Shown here one piece after another: positions 10,454-23,464 of a stretch of 64,000 nt of DNA. The notes under the pieces were generated by a model. The model had not been told where the DNA came from. It saw only the letters and a program-made list of their open reading frames with translations, and did no database searches. How positions within the stretch are numbered: position 1 is the first letter of the stretch; the number at the start of each line of letters is the position of its first letter. Origin of the DNA: Siderastrea siderea (lineage: Eukaryota; Cnidaria; Anthozoa; Scleractinia; Rhizangiidae); the NCBI GenBank assembly GCA_964030785.1, contig OZ034967.1, positions 51,799,533 to 51,863,532 of the forward strand, in the 5' to 3' direction. A program made the position numbers and the translations under genes.

Positions 10454-13400
10454 ACGGACTCTGCCTTTGCAGACTTGAAACTTTTCTTTTTTTTTTAATA
10501 TGTGAACAAGCACCACAAAACTTTTATTTAAAAAAGTTATTTGGGAACAAATTAGTGTGGCAGGTCAATGTACAGTGAGATTGACGTTGCTAAGGGGTGT
10601 TTTCCTGAAATAATTTGGTACATTACTGTTTAAACTGAAAACTAAAATGACTTTCTTACTGTAGGTGTCGTGTTGTAAGGTAATTTTAGAGTTCTTTTAT
10701 TATTTTTGTCACCTTTTTGTCAATTGGGAAGCTTTCCGAAGTTTTAGGGAAATCACGAAAACTAATACGGTGAATCCAAGGTGGCCGCCAATTGGAAATT
10801 ATGACGTAATTCTGACGTATTGTGGCATCATCGGTCTTCCTTACCGATCTCAAAAGAAACATTCTTGGACAAGATTCTCGGACAACTTTTGACCCTCTAA
10901 GTTTCATTTTCATTGCTTTATTGCTATCGGAGTTATGGAGGCCTGCCCCACAACAGCCACAGAAGACCAAAGAAGGCCCGGTCTAGATAGGGTCAAGGTT
11001 GTCGCTTCTAACTGCAGCTGATTACTTTCTCAAAACTTAATGAAACTTTCAAAGCCCAAGAAGTCTAAAACGGGAGGGTTTATTTTGAAATCTATGAAGA
11101 CATGCGCAGCTGTACGAGTTATTTTACCTAGCTGAAACTACAAAAAACTTGAAACCATTGCCCTCATTGTGGTTGTGTGCTTGCAGATCCAAATTAAGGA
11201 CAAAGATTTGTTTCTTCTCCCTATGAGCTCCAACCCTTATTTTCAAATAAATTCATTATTAATTTGTGAAGGATCATGTATTCAAAGTTTAGATAGCTAA
11301 GAGAAACGCGAGTGCAAAACGGAGCAGTACCAGGTGTTGTTGGTGACATTAGTTACTGGTCAGCGGTTACTGCCTGTGTTCGCTAAATTAGTTTGCAAAA
11401 CACAGCCTGTGATATACTCAGTAGGAATTGCTTTTATTGCTTTATTCTCAGATTAATAGTTCTAGCTCGAGGTTGTTTTGCAAAGTGGTTTGCTAAGCGC
11501 AATTAGCAATTATCGAGTGGCGTGTACTTTATAACTTGCCGTTTGTATTGTGAATTGAGCATAGTTAATGAGCTATTTGGATGCTGCTTACAATTTGATT
11601 AAAGCTATATGCGAAATATTACCAGTTTACGTTTGTGTCCTGCTGTAGTTTGAAACTACTTTTGTGTTTTCCTGATATAAGGGAGCATTGCTCCAATCGC
11701 ATTTGCTCTTGAATTCCACGCATAGGTTGTGGTTCGTAATTTGCACAATTTAGAAATACTGGTTTTGCAAAGCGGCGCCACGTTCTTTAAACTGTCTGGC
11801 CACACGATTTTATTTTATTATAATTAAGACCAAGTCTTTAACTTTCCATGACTGCAAGGAATTTGCTATACCAGGTCTCACTTTTCGTTAACATGTATTT
11901 TTGTTTACCTATTTTTCCTACTTTTTTTAAAAGCAGTGAAATTGGGTTTATAAAAGGAACTGTTTTAACTACTCAAACCCACTACATGGAAATGTCAGTA
12001 ACATTTTAGGATAAGGAAGAGTTTAACTTATCAACCAACAGTAGAATTTTGTCCTGCATCAAATTTTAAGTGTTGTGAGGAGTTACCAAAGTCATTGAAA
12101 ATTGGCATTTTTGTACCAATAAAGTGTCCATTTTTCTCCACCAAGGGACCCCCTTGTAAACTGTAGAAGAAAGCATTTAGAACCCAAACGAAAAGCGTTT
12201 TTAAAGTATCCAGACAAAGTGTAGTTCACACACAAGATTTGAAGGAAATCTATTTTGTGACCAATTTGTGCTATGAGGATCTTAGGGAGACAGCCACTTA
12301 ACATCCAAATCCAAGCCCGACTTCTTGCACAGTAGTTATTTCGCTGGAGAAACGCTGCACAAACAGTAATCTGCAATAATGCAGCTAGCGCAAGTTCCTC
12401 CGATGAACAGATATAGTCAGTGATATAGTCAGGATAGAAACGTTTAGTGCGAAAGAAATGGCCATCCTTTCAGCCAATTAGAGCTCGCATACGGAGTATC
12501 GTGCTGTTTTCATAAATTAAATTAGTCACCACTCCACTACAACGGCTATTCGCTCTAAACCGGCAGCCGATAGAAGTGGCCGTTATGAGGAGGTGCCGAT
12601 TGGTGGGGAAAAAAACATAGCCGTTGTGGAGAGACGGTCTTTAGTGGAGGTTCGCCTTCCAAAGTTTAAAGGGGTTAGTTTCTATCAGTGATACTGTAAT
12701 TTAATCTGAACGGAGTTAATATTTTAGTAAATTGGCCTTAAAACGTTGAGCGTTATCCGGGTTAGCCTTTCGTCGGAGCGAAGGGCTAAATCTCGAAACG
12801 TCCAGCCTTTGAATCACTTTACCTTGGCCAATCTACCTTACATCTAGGAGATAATATCAGTTTGTAGAGTATAAAGTATAAGATGGACTGATATTCTGGA
12901 TATAGCCACTCTGTTGGATAGAAAGACAAGGTCAGTATACCTTAGCATTTTTCTAAAGTCACTGAACCACTCCTCAACGGCAGGCAAAATAAACTGCCAA
13001 TTATGGGAAGGTTTCAAGAAAATAATAAAAGTCAATCAATCCATGGTTGGGACAAAGAAAACATGGTCGTTGTGGAAAGGGGACCATAAGGAGAGGTTTG
13101 ACTATTGTTAAAAACGTGAAAGCTCGCCGGCTTATATTTGTTTTGGAAAGTTTCAATAATAACAAGATTCTTATCTCTTGAATAAGGGGAACGGACCTGT
13201 TTTCTGCGGTTCTGGTAGAAAGAGTCTCGTTGTCGCGTATCAGTGAAATCAAGAACGTTCCGTGATCATTAACTTGTTGAATGTAATTACCTTGGCTAAT
13301 ATTTTGACGCCTCTTTACACCGCACTATTAAGTTGCCTAAGACTTATAAGTGACGCACGCGAAATCTAGTACCTTTTGCAACGAACACAATTTGTCTACA

Positions 13401-13696
13401 CAAATGGATTCCTTTGCCTCCGCCAAGCTACTAGAAACGAAGTAAGTTTGAAAGTTTTCTTCGAAGAATGTCAAATGATTTCCATTTTACCGGACAAATT
13501 TTCCAGAATATTTACTCCCTAGAGTGTGTGCAGAGGAATTTTTCATACAAAAAAACTACAAAGAGAAATCAAGAAAAACAGCAAAATACTGTTAGATAGT
13601 TGATTTGAACAGTCAAAATTTAAAGCCGGGGCATACGAGAATTTTTTCTTGTCATATGCACACTCGACTGAACAGACTTTTTAAAATGCCTTATTG
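10454..13696 (+). repeat. Long non-coding repeat, copy B
   Basis: Direct copy of bases 1-3265. The first 545 bases match copy A exactly by eye. Small indels occur further in; for example, a gacagccac segment near 12290 is present here and in the inverted copy but deleted in copy A. The right boundary near 13696 is where A and B stop resembling each other. No protein-coding content was recognised. Confidence 0.75.
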
Positions 13697-16133
13697 CTAG
13701 CGCGCCGCTGAAAATTGCATGCAGCCTTTTTAGCGAAAAATATAACTTCTCTTCATATTGGCGAACGCTTGTGTATATACTAAGCGAAAACTTGCTAGTT
13801 TGTCTTCTGTGAACGAATTCTTTTTTGAGGCCAATAATGGCAGACTGAACGCAATGAGTAGTACTTAGCTTTAATTAAAATTATGTGCCGTTAGTCAGGA
13901 TTTATCGACCAGAGGAGAAACGACGTCTCAAGAAGCCTTCTTTATAGTGGGTCTGACAAGTCTGTACAACTACCATGCACGTATTTTACTACTCGCGTAT
14001 TCGTGCTCAAGAATTCATCACAGGAAAAACACGGGTACAACACGGGTGGAAGTCGTGCAGGCATGTTTTAATCAGTTTTTTAAACAACGTTGCCTTCCAG
14101 TTTCGTGAAAAGTTCTTGATAACTTTACAGACCTGATTTTGGAGGAAGTAGTTTGTAGGTAAGTACGTATCTTCGGTGCACCCCAATCTGACGGAACACC
14201 TTCTGGAATTCCGTACAGTTACACACTTGTAAACGTAAAAATAAGAAACAAAATACACCCCTTAACGTTACAAGCGGGAGTTGAAAGACTAAAACGTCAG
14301 CTAGGAGAAATATTGTCTTGCCTTTTCAATGTGCTATTTACTAGAACTTAACAGAGTATTCGGTCTGCTGATTTCAGTCAGGAGTGTAATCCCACCTCGG
14401 CGCCATTCCTTTATTATCAAACATTCCGGCGTTTTGTAGTGACTTTGTATTCTCCAAATGTTAGGTTTGCTCTCAAAAACTGCACTGTTTGCTTTCCGCT
14501 CGCCTTGTTTATCATCTACAGTCATATAATTACAATAATTTGGTGAAAACGTGGGCCCTGATAAAGCACACAAAGACCCGCGTGAAATGTACGCCATGTT
14601 CTGCCGCAAACACGTGATTAACCATCCGGTCATGATTAATATATCTCCCACTTGAGGACGGTTAGCAGAGAGGGCGGCCGACAGATGTGTAATACGTAGT
14701 ACTCCACAGGGCCTTAAAACAAGGACGGAGAAATTCTAACAAGAAAACACAATCAGAGTGAACCATGGGGGGTAGAGCTATCGAACTAGATCCTTGTTAG
14801 ATTTCCTGTCAGATGCGAACAATAAAACCCTTGGAAAGGTACCTTACAACACTTTACAACTATAAGTTTTCCGACTTAATTTGAACATTTAGCTAAAAAC
14901 TATTTATGTTGGGGAATTTCTTTTCTGGTATTGGATTCAATACAAGTTAAAGTTGCCCGTGAAAAATTGACAAAAATATAAAATAGTTTATTTCACTCTT
15001 TATTCTTCATGAGACGTACCCTACGTGGCACGCGTCCGCAAATTGATGCCGAGTAAAAGAATAGGGCGCTATGGTGCGTGGGGAGGGGGGGGGGGCGTTC
15101 TAAGAACCTCCCGACCGCAAAAGTGATTTATTCACCTCCGTAGCCCGCAAATGAAATAAACTGAATAATAAATAAATAAACGAATAAATAAATAAATAAA
15201 ACTAACAAACAATGACTGAATGAAGGAAGGAAGGAAGGAAGGAAGGAAGGAATGAATGAATGAATGAATGAATGACTAATAGCAAAATTGAATTTTGCCC
15301 TTAAAAGCTTAAACGGAGCTTTAATAGAATCTTCCGGGGTCGCCTCGTACAGCATGAATACTCAAATTCTAAACTACATGTATTGTTATGATTTGGAATT
15401 ATTTATTTACAGCAATCCAATAAATTAACTTAAATTTTTAAGCAACGGCTTTCACCTTGTAATATAAAGGCAGGATGGTTTCTTGCATCTGGATTGGAAA
15501 CCGGCCAATGGGCTATACGCTTTTGCCATCTCAGTTGGATATATAAATTTTAAATTTATCAGTTCCTTTAATCAATTAACGTGCAGTTTCATTTTCATGT
15601 TTCGTTTTTATTTTTTGGTGCTTGCTCATTCATGCAGTTGGATCTCTTTGCCGCTCCCTTATGAGCTCATGAAGACTTTAAACCTTAACAGTGACGACAG
15701 TGAAATTTCTCTTTACATTAACACTACTTCTTCAAATATTCAAGTGATGAGAATAAAGAAAGTGATCACCAAGGATAAGATGTCTTGATAATTAGCCAAA
15801 TTCTCCTTACGAGTTCCATAAGAAATGCATATAGAACAGTAAGGAGAATATGCATTTTTATATCGGGACTTTAAACGGTTTTACGTTCAGCCAATTTGAT
15901 TCCCACTGAAAGGGGGTGAGTGTTTGATCTAGTCTCAGAACCTAGACTACGAACAGTCCTTTCAGTCCCTCCGGGATAGTCGAGCCGGAAGGACATAATT
16001 AGAAGCGATAATGCCTATTCAAACCTAAATTTATACTCTTACAGATATTGTTTTCGCCCACAACCGTACTGGTGAATAAATAAAAATAAATATCATCTTA
16101 GTTGAATTGGAACCAGTTCAATTTTTGTAGATA
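13697..16133. other. Intergenic with microsatellites
   Basis: No gene recognised. A G-rich run lies near 15080-15098. An AATA-type microsatellite covers about 15163-15201. A GGAA/GAAT microsatellite covers about 15222-15275. Confidence 0.5.
15163..15275. repeat. AATA and GGAA/GAAT microsatellites
   Basis: Tetranucleotide tracts: aataaataaa units at 15163-15201, then gaaggaagg units turning into gaatgaatg units at 15222-15275. Confidence 0.9.
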
Positions 16134-16141
16134 GGTGCATG

Positions 16142-16528
16142 CCCGGGGAGATACTCCCTACAGTGGGCTATACAGGGAGGCTCCGCCCGAAAGGGGTGCC
16201 TTTTTTGAGCTCGCAGTATATGAAAGGGTAGGGAAAATGCCATTTTAGTATACGAAAGGGTTACCAAATCAGCTGCAAAGTGGAAGAAATGGTGGCTAAA
16301 ACGAAGTATATCAAAGGGTGCCACATTTTGACAGAAATGACTACGCAACTGAATCAGAACGACTGAAAACCCGGGAAAAACGTGGCGAATATATAAAATT
16401 CTATTGTTGATTGCTTTGTTTTATCTTTGAGGTATAAGAAAGGGATGCAATTTTGCTCTAGGTAGATGAAAGGGGTACCATTTTGGTAAAAATTAGTGTA
16501 AAACTTTATTGAGTAGCCTCCCCCGGGG
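16142..16528. mobile_element. MITE with G/C-rich termini and 8-bp target duplication
   Basis: The element begins cccgggg and ends ccccgggg. It is flanked by the 8-bp direct repeat ggtgcatg (16134-16141 and 16529-16536). Internally, short phrases such as tatgaaagggt and tacgaaagggt recur at irregular spacing. There is no coding capacity. An 8-bp duplication fits hAT-type transposition, which is an inference from size only. Confidence 0.7.
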
Positions 16529-16536
16529 GGTGCATG

Positions 16537-18745
16537 GCAGGAAAAATTTTTATATTCATAGACTTGACGCAAAGTTCAGCAGACGTCGCTATTAGTCGCA
16601 GAAACTCTTCTCCACACTATTTAAAGTACACCGTAAAAAGCACTTTAAGTCTGGAACCAGTTCAAGTTTGGTTCAATTGTTAGTTGCTTTTCAAATCAGT
16701 GATGCTAATTTTTTTGCATGACAGTAGATTTTACCTGACATGTGTACTCACGTCAATGTTTGGAAAGCTGTTCTTTCGATGTCAGTATGACCTTCTGTTC
16801 ATTTTGTTACCTATTTAATTTGCTTCAGAAAACCAGTTTTCTTGACAGTTAAAGTAATCATCACTTATATATATGTCACAATTTATCTTTCTTTTTGTTT
16901 ATGGGCGTCAGCCGCATCGACAGACGTCTAGCCAAGGGAGATTTCCAAGACTATTGAATTGTCAGGTAGTTAAGTTCTTTTGGCAGCCTTTTGAGGTAAT
17001 ATAATTTATTTATACAGATAATATATATGGCTATGAATTTATTCAGTCATTTTGTATATTTACAGCTTTGTAGCTTGTGTTTTTGCAAAAGTCTTGTAAC
17101 GCTACGGCTGCAGCCCTCTTTAATTAGTCTAGCAGTGGCATGCGGTAAGTACAGTTAGTACACATGATATACGAAATGTATACGCTTGTACGCGGAAAAT
17201 AAGCGACACATCCGGTACGATAGGTTAAAAGTAATAAGCACCATTTTGGTCATGTCAGCATGAACCAAGAAACAAGTTCTTTGGAAACAAAAAGACGAAA
17301 TGGTTGTAGCTATGCATGGAAAATTAAAATTGCAAGTTATTTCTCGTCAGACTAATTACAAGGAAAGGAGTCCTTAGCTTACAAACTGGAAAATTTTTGT
17401 AGCTTCAAATCCCTCACAAAACTAAACGCCCTAAAATGTTATGGTCTATAGCTAACAAATAAATCATCCGGACGTACAATTTTTCAACTTTCGATTTGTA
17501 CATGCAACAGAGGCATTTTTGTATTTTCGATGTATTTAATCATAATTATGACAAAATTGAATCAACACATCAGTAAAACACGTGAAGGTGAAGTGATGCA
17601 TTACACGATCTTTCATGCATGCATATGTTTACCATATAAAGGATTCTTTCATGACTGCTTTATCTGAGAATAGAATCTTTTCAGTACTCAAATAGAAAGA
17701 AGTGAATTTATTTTTAACTGTCTGCCGGATATCCTAATTAGTGTAAGTAATGTCCGTTTCCGGCAATTCTACTTTTTCAAACGAAAAATGATCTTCGCAG
17801 TGATGCACACAATTAAAGCAATTGTGATTAAGCCTGAAAAAGTGAATTCAGAAAACACAAGCGTTCAGTTCTATACACGGACGGCTGGTTTCACTTACTT
17901 TCAATAAAACATGTTGGCGCCATTATTTTCTCAACTTTTTTACCGATGCTGTATTTCAAATTTCGCGCAAAAAAGTGAAAGCGAGAAATTTCCCTCTGTC
18001 CTCTTTGAGTTTCTCTGTTCTGCCATCTTCAGTGAGAGGAGTAAAACACTGGCGCCAAGTCCGCTGCCAAACCCACATTCATTCATAGCACATCTTCATC
18101 ATGCACAGGTTTGAGAATTTGCGTGGACCTAAAGTTCGATCGAAATAATCGCCATGCATGCAGGTTTCCTTCGAAAAGTATTCAAAATCTAAATAAAGTT
18201 TGAAAAACCTCTACTGTTGTGCTCAGAAAACCACCCAAACGGCCTCCATAAGCTGAGAGAAGCGATCAATGCACAAGCCCCCAGGCGCTTTCCCACCATC
18301 AATTGATGACACTGATGCACGTGCGCCGCATATATACACTTTGTTAATTCCCAAGGAAGTTATACGTGTATATTATTGCGGTTATTTGCGGGTGTTTACA
18401 TTCATATGTTAATTGTGATAGCTTTCTGGCTTGGTGAACGGGTTTCAAATGCCACATGCACGCTATAGTCAAAACATGTTAAAAAGAAATATTGACTACT
18501 ACATTTTTGAAACTCTGCACGCCAAAAAGGGATCCTGGCTCAATTCATTTGATGTGTAGCGCAGTGCAATACGATCTTGTGTTTAAATGATGCTTGGTTG
18601 CTATTCAAGTCCAATTTCTGCATTGGCATGCATGAAAACTGAAGAAGTTTTATATCCGAGTCAGTAAGCTCATAGCCTATACAGTGAGTGACGAGTAGTG
18701 GCTGGGGGTAACAGATGACAGGTAAATGTAGCGGGTGGCTGGTAC
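16537..18745. other. Intergenic, no gene seen
   Basis: AT-rich sequence on both strands with only short ORFs. No splice-bounded exon or RNA gene was recognised. Confidence 0.45.
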
Positions 18746-18937
18746 ATAGCCTGCGTAGCAAGCGTTTCCGTGGGGTTTCAGAGCAAAAAAAGTCCGAAGA
18801 ACGGGATTTCGAAGTTTTGACCGCGCGAAAAATGGGGCGAGAGCAATTTGCCGCGCGAAAAAATGGGGCGAGAGCAAAAAATGAGAGAGTGGGGAGGGGG
18901 AGAGGAAGGAAGGAAACGCTTGCAGACAAACCTCAGT
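18746..18937 (+). mobile_element. MITE fragment, family with agcctgcgtagcaagcg start
   Basis: It begins agcctgcgtagcaagcgtttcc and ends in cgcttgcagacaaacc. Internally, a phrase containing cgcgaaaaatggggcgagagca occurs twice in tandem. Related sequence occurs in opposite orientation at 19552-19690, and a short piece lies at 22386-22437. Short ORFs here are fortuitous. Confidence 0.6.
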
Positions 18938-19551
18938 GAAACAGCTCTTCACAGGAGGAGATCTACTTACTGTGCTCTCTACAGGATTTCGGAAAAGTCT
19001 AATTTTTCAAGTGTTAGCACTTGCGAAAGAAGGCTGTGTTGTCATTGTTATAAAATGGGGTTGGAAACACTGCGCGACTCATACTTCACGTCTTTGACGA
19101 AAAGGGTCTATAGATCACACTCCGTGATGCGAAACACAACATCCTGCAACAGTAAGCCGAGCCCAGCGGCGTTACAAACATCAGTTGGGGAACTCATCAC
19201 GTTCCAGATAATATTTCAGATCCTTTATTGTCACAGATACAAACATGAGAGGCTGAAAAAACTCTATCAAGTGAACAAGCCAGATTCAACGTACCTAATA
19301 TGCCGAGAGCGGCATAGAAATTACATTAAGTCGCTTAACAAACAATGAGAGGTCAAATTTAACTGAGAATAATCCTCCAAACTCAACCCACTACAAAAAC
19401 ACAAGAAGCAAAATTGGTCAAAAGACCGAGATAAGGCGCGGCGAACAAAGACGTGAAGTAGGAGTTGCGTAGGCCTTCCAACCCCATAATATAAGTGTGA
19501 TTTATGACAGCATCAATCGCTCAGGCATATCAGAAAACGTGGGCGGTTTTC

Positions 19552-19690
19552 AAAATCCTGGGGTTTGTCTGCAAGCGTCTCCTCCCTTCCTCTCCCCCTC
19601 CCCCCTCTCTCAGTTTTTGCTCTCGCCCCATTTTTCGCGAGGCTAAAACTTCGAAAATCCCGTTCTTCGGACTTTTTTACGGAGGGTGCC
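19552..19690 (-). mobile_element. MITE fragment related to 18746-18937, inverted
   Basis: On the minus strand this repeats the cttcggactttttt...gggatttt...tggggcgagagcaaaaactgag...cgcttgcagacaaacc order seen at 18780-18935, so the two copies form an inverted pair about 600 bp apart. Confidence 0.6.
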
Positions 19691-21847
19691 AACTCTAAGA
19701 ATATCTGTTTCGGGAGAACCGCAAAATTTATTCGGGAATCTGAAGATATTGCCGGGAATCGGGAGCCTCGAGAAATTATTCGGGAAAACTGCAAATAATA
19801 TTGGAATATTACATAATATATTTGGGGCTTACATCTAACTTTGTTTTAATTTCAGGAGACGTCTCCTTTTGTCTGAGCATGGTTAATTGTAAATTGTAAA
19901 ACTAATTTAACCCTCTAGCAAAAAATATCCGCTGTATTATCTTGGAAAAATCTCTTCTAAGTACTGAGAAATCAATGACGCGAGATTTTAATCAGTCAAA
20001 CATGTAAACTTGGGTTAAACTGTGCACATCAACGGTGCACAGCAGGATCTCCAAATACTCTACTCGGCTCTGTCGCTCATGAATTAATCTGACAATACAG
20101 GAATCTTAACCTTTATGGGCCGGTTATTTAAACAAGGTCTAACTGAAACTGCGGTTTAAGACAATGATTGTACCTCCCAAATTTGTTCCTAGGCGGGTCA
20201 CTTTAAGGAGATAAAAGTTATTCTTCTCTGTGCTATATGCCTTCTTTACCCTGTTTACTGTAAGCAACGTTGAAATATCAGGGTTGGGCACACTGAAATG
20301 GGTTTAGATCGGAGCCCGCTATTTTTAAAGTTTAAGTAGTGAAAATTATTAAACAATAGTTTCAATCTACCCTTGAGGGATAATTTAAATGCTGTCGCCT
20401 AGCTGTCTGCCAAAGACAATACAGAGTTACCTCCTAGAACTCGGCTTTTCTTTGTGAACACTTTTCTTATTAGGTAAACTGAGGCACTAACAATCTGAAA
20501 TAGCAAGAATTATTTTCGCCCCTTTTAAGGTAGAATCCGGGAAAAATACTACTGGAGTCATAACTTTGCCCACAAAACGAGATGCTGGCCCCTCTTAAGG
20601 ATACCTCCCCCAGGCATACACGTTGCATCCGAAAAATACTTTAATTAGGCAACCCACTGAATCGAAGCACTAAAGTTTGAATGCTATTATTATGTATCAC
20701 CAGCGTCAAAATGACAATAGATCGATTGCTATTTTAGTCTCGACAAGGCCAACTGAAAAATACAATTTCATTCCAGTTCCAAAATTATAAAATATGCCAA
20801 CGTTTTGTCTAAGAGAAGCAGCGCGTGCAAAAAATGGACCCGTTTATTTGCTTCAGTTTGTCTTGACGAAAATATATGCATAGAAATGTCGAAAGTAAGT
20901 CTACTCTTGCTTCAAGTTTTCACGACTTACAGGTGTTTACACCTGACCCCGATCAAAGAAAAGAAACATCCGTGAAGAATTTTATTCTGTCTTCGGCCTT
21001 AGTCTCTCAAAAGATATGCACAAAATACACGCCGGACCTTGAGTCAGGCAGGGGCATCCAACCAGTTATTTATCTAGAATACCAGTTCGGAAAATAATAA
21101 CCGCCTCACGGTTCAATCGTGGGAAAATGTTTGCCTGCATGTCATCTCAAACCCTAACCTTTGTAATATAGGAAAATTAATTCCTTTTGTTTTTGGAGGG
21201 ACAAATAAAATATGTCGTATATAATTCGAAATTAAGTCAGGTAGCATTTTTGAAGAGCAAACAGCAGCTCGGTTAAATTCGGCCGATAAGATTTTGCTTC
21301 CTATAACGCTCTACGACTTAAAAAAAAGTTTTAGCTACAGAATCCGAACAGATCAACCTGTGTTATCATATTTAAATTAATATCCATGTTGAAGGCCCCG
21401 AAACAAGAATCGGAGAAAACAGAAAATGACATTTCATGTATTTTGCTTACATTTTCCTGTCTGGTGCCCATGTTGAGTGTGCTAGAGATTTACAATAACT
21501 GACAAAGATAAAAAGTGTTTGAATTTCCTTACAGTGGCCTATTTACCTTCCCGCACCCACCGAACCAGCATCACCGCATCTTTAAAAACTAATTCCTGAC
21601 ATTTTAGTTTTCAATGCGGCTATCTGATTAATCATATTTTCTGAAAGCCTTTACTTTAATTGCAACAGCATCGTTTAGAACTGCTGGCTGTTGCTAATAC
21701 AGTCAGTAAACACAATGCAATTGGCTCTCCTCTTTAAGCTTCCCACAGTCTATTCTAGTACTGAGGAACGTGGCCTAAATTTCAGCCGTCTCCTCTGCTT
21801 ACCTCTAGGAGTAAGCGACCAGAAGAGACATAGGAAATGCAAGCTGC
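19691..21847. other. Intergenic, no gene seen
   Basis: No exon, RNA gene or well-bounded mobile element was recognised. Confidence 0.4.
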
Positions 21848-22161
21848 GTAAAGGCCAGTTTACACATGCGATTTTTGGTGCAATATTTTGTCGCGCTCTC
21901 CAATGCAACTTTTGTCGCAAGTGTAAACTAGCAGCGATTTCGCTGCGATTCCAGTGCAATATTTGCTGCAATTTCCCGCAAACCGCCGCTAAGTTGTATC
22001 AATCGAAACCTCTACGATATCGCGGCGACAAATCGCACACAAATCGCCGCTAGTTTACACTCACTTGCAATTTTTATCGCGAGCTCGAGCGCGACAAACA
22101 TTGCACTGAAATGTGCGACAAAAATTGCGCAAAAAATCGCATGTTTAAACGGGCCCTAAGA
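21848..22161. mobile_element. MITE with inverted termini and cgatttttgtcgc-type interior
   Basis: The left end aaaggccagtttacacatgcgattttt is mirrored by the right end aaaatcgcatgtttaaacgggccctaag. Copies of gcaattttt/ttgtcgc motifs fill the interior in both orientations, making a structured foldback. No protein is encoded. Confidence 0.7.
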
Positions 22162-23110
22162 TCGGCGAAATGTGGAAGCGGACGAAAAGATAAAGCGGGT
22201 TGATATTGAGGAGAGACAGAGCTCTCTTTTGCCTCCTTCTCCGTCTCTTTTTCCAACTATAATTTTTGATATCGTTTGTTATTTTTGTGGGATCTTCATA
22301 ACAAAATGGGGAGGTTGTTGCAGATTTTCGGGACGACCCTCATTACTGTGTAGTGTTGTTCAAACAGCACGTGTTAGAGTTGACACCCCTCGTTTTTTTG
22401 CTCTGAAACCCGACGGAAACGTTTGCTACGCAGGCAACTTGGTACAGGGTAGCGAGGACTAGTACTGGGTGACCAAAATTTCGTGAAGTTCAGAACACCA
22501 GTGCGAGTGAAAATCGCCTGTGTTCTTCCGATATCGGGACGATGTCCGTGCTTCTCATTCTGAAATAAACAGAAACTGAAGTTCTAATCGTAATTTTGTC
22601 CCATAAAGGAAAAAAAAACAAAACAAAACAAAACAAAACGTCAAGAGTAATTATGAATCCCGCATAAGAAAACATTTTTGCTTTAGATGACAGCTACAGG
22701 CACCGAAGGCGCGAGGCGATCGAAAAGGCGGGGAGCGATCAGTGTGCTATTTAGGGCTCTCGTCTGAGAATTGTAGACAACTCTTTATGCTGGCCTCCTG
22801 CCTGCGGGTTAACCTATGAGGCCCTCCTCATTCGGGTAGGAAGGAATTTCGATTACACAAGATCATGGCCATCCCACGCATACGGACAAACCTTTTAAGC
22901 AGAGCAGTGGTTTTCGAATTTGAGCAATTGCGAGATCTCAATGCAGGCAAAGAAAAGAAAAGTCCTTGAAACTCATGCACGCTACTTCCTATCATGACTT
23001 ATCAAAACTCTCCAGATTTTACTGTTGCTGAGTGGTCGAAATGATGCAGGGTAGAGTGTTCTCAAACGTCACTTTTTCGACCAAAGGACATTGCAGCTTT
23101 CATTGAATTG
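22162..23110. other. Intergenic, no gene seen
   Basis: Contains a fragment (22386-22437) of the agcctgcgtagcaagcg MITE family in inverted orientation and an aaaac microsatellite near 22610-22640. No gene was recognised. Confidence 0.45.
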
Positions 23111-23299
23111 TGTGGTTCCAGAAAATATCCATACCCCCACCGCAGAGGGTCATTGGAAATTCCGAAGGGGGAGGGGGTCTTAAAGGCCAAATTTTTTTAA
23201 AGGAAAGTATGAACCTAAACTGGAATTTCCAGAGGGGTGGGGGGTTCAAACCCAAAAAACCCTCCGTGGGAGGCGTATGGATATTTTCTGGAACAGTAC
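23111..23299. mobile_element. Short MITE with ttccagaaaatatccatac termini
   Basis: ttccagaaaatatccatac at 23117-23135 is exactly mirrored near 23276-23294 by gtatggatattttctggaa. The interior is rich in G and C runs and encodes nothing. Confidence 0.75.
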
Positions 23300-23464
23300 A
23301 TTCTAATTTAACCATTTTCTAATTGAGACAATTTCGTCTTAACTAGCGTGACCCTTTGTGATAAACGGGTGTTACGGTGGCAATTACTGTCATACCTGCG
23401 CTAAGTGCCTACATTCGTCATTCCATTGATTGGCTATGTGATGTGACAAGTAGCTGCCGGGCCT

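Noticed and set aside
1..13696. Long terminal repeats of one retrotransposon, with the GPCR region as interior
   Set aside because: The copies lack recognisable LTR features and there is no gag, RT or integrase between them. The interior holds a cellular receptor gene.
18540..19348. Several overlapping ORFs of 74-166 codons on both strands
   Set aside because: They lie in or next to MITE sequence, have low-complexity products and are present on both strands at once.
21848..22161. Possible CRISPR-like regular repeats (gcaattttt/ttgtcgc)
   Set aside because: The spacing is irregular, copies occur in both orientations, and the block is bounded by inverted termini as in a MITE in eukaryotic DNA.
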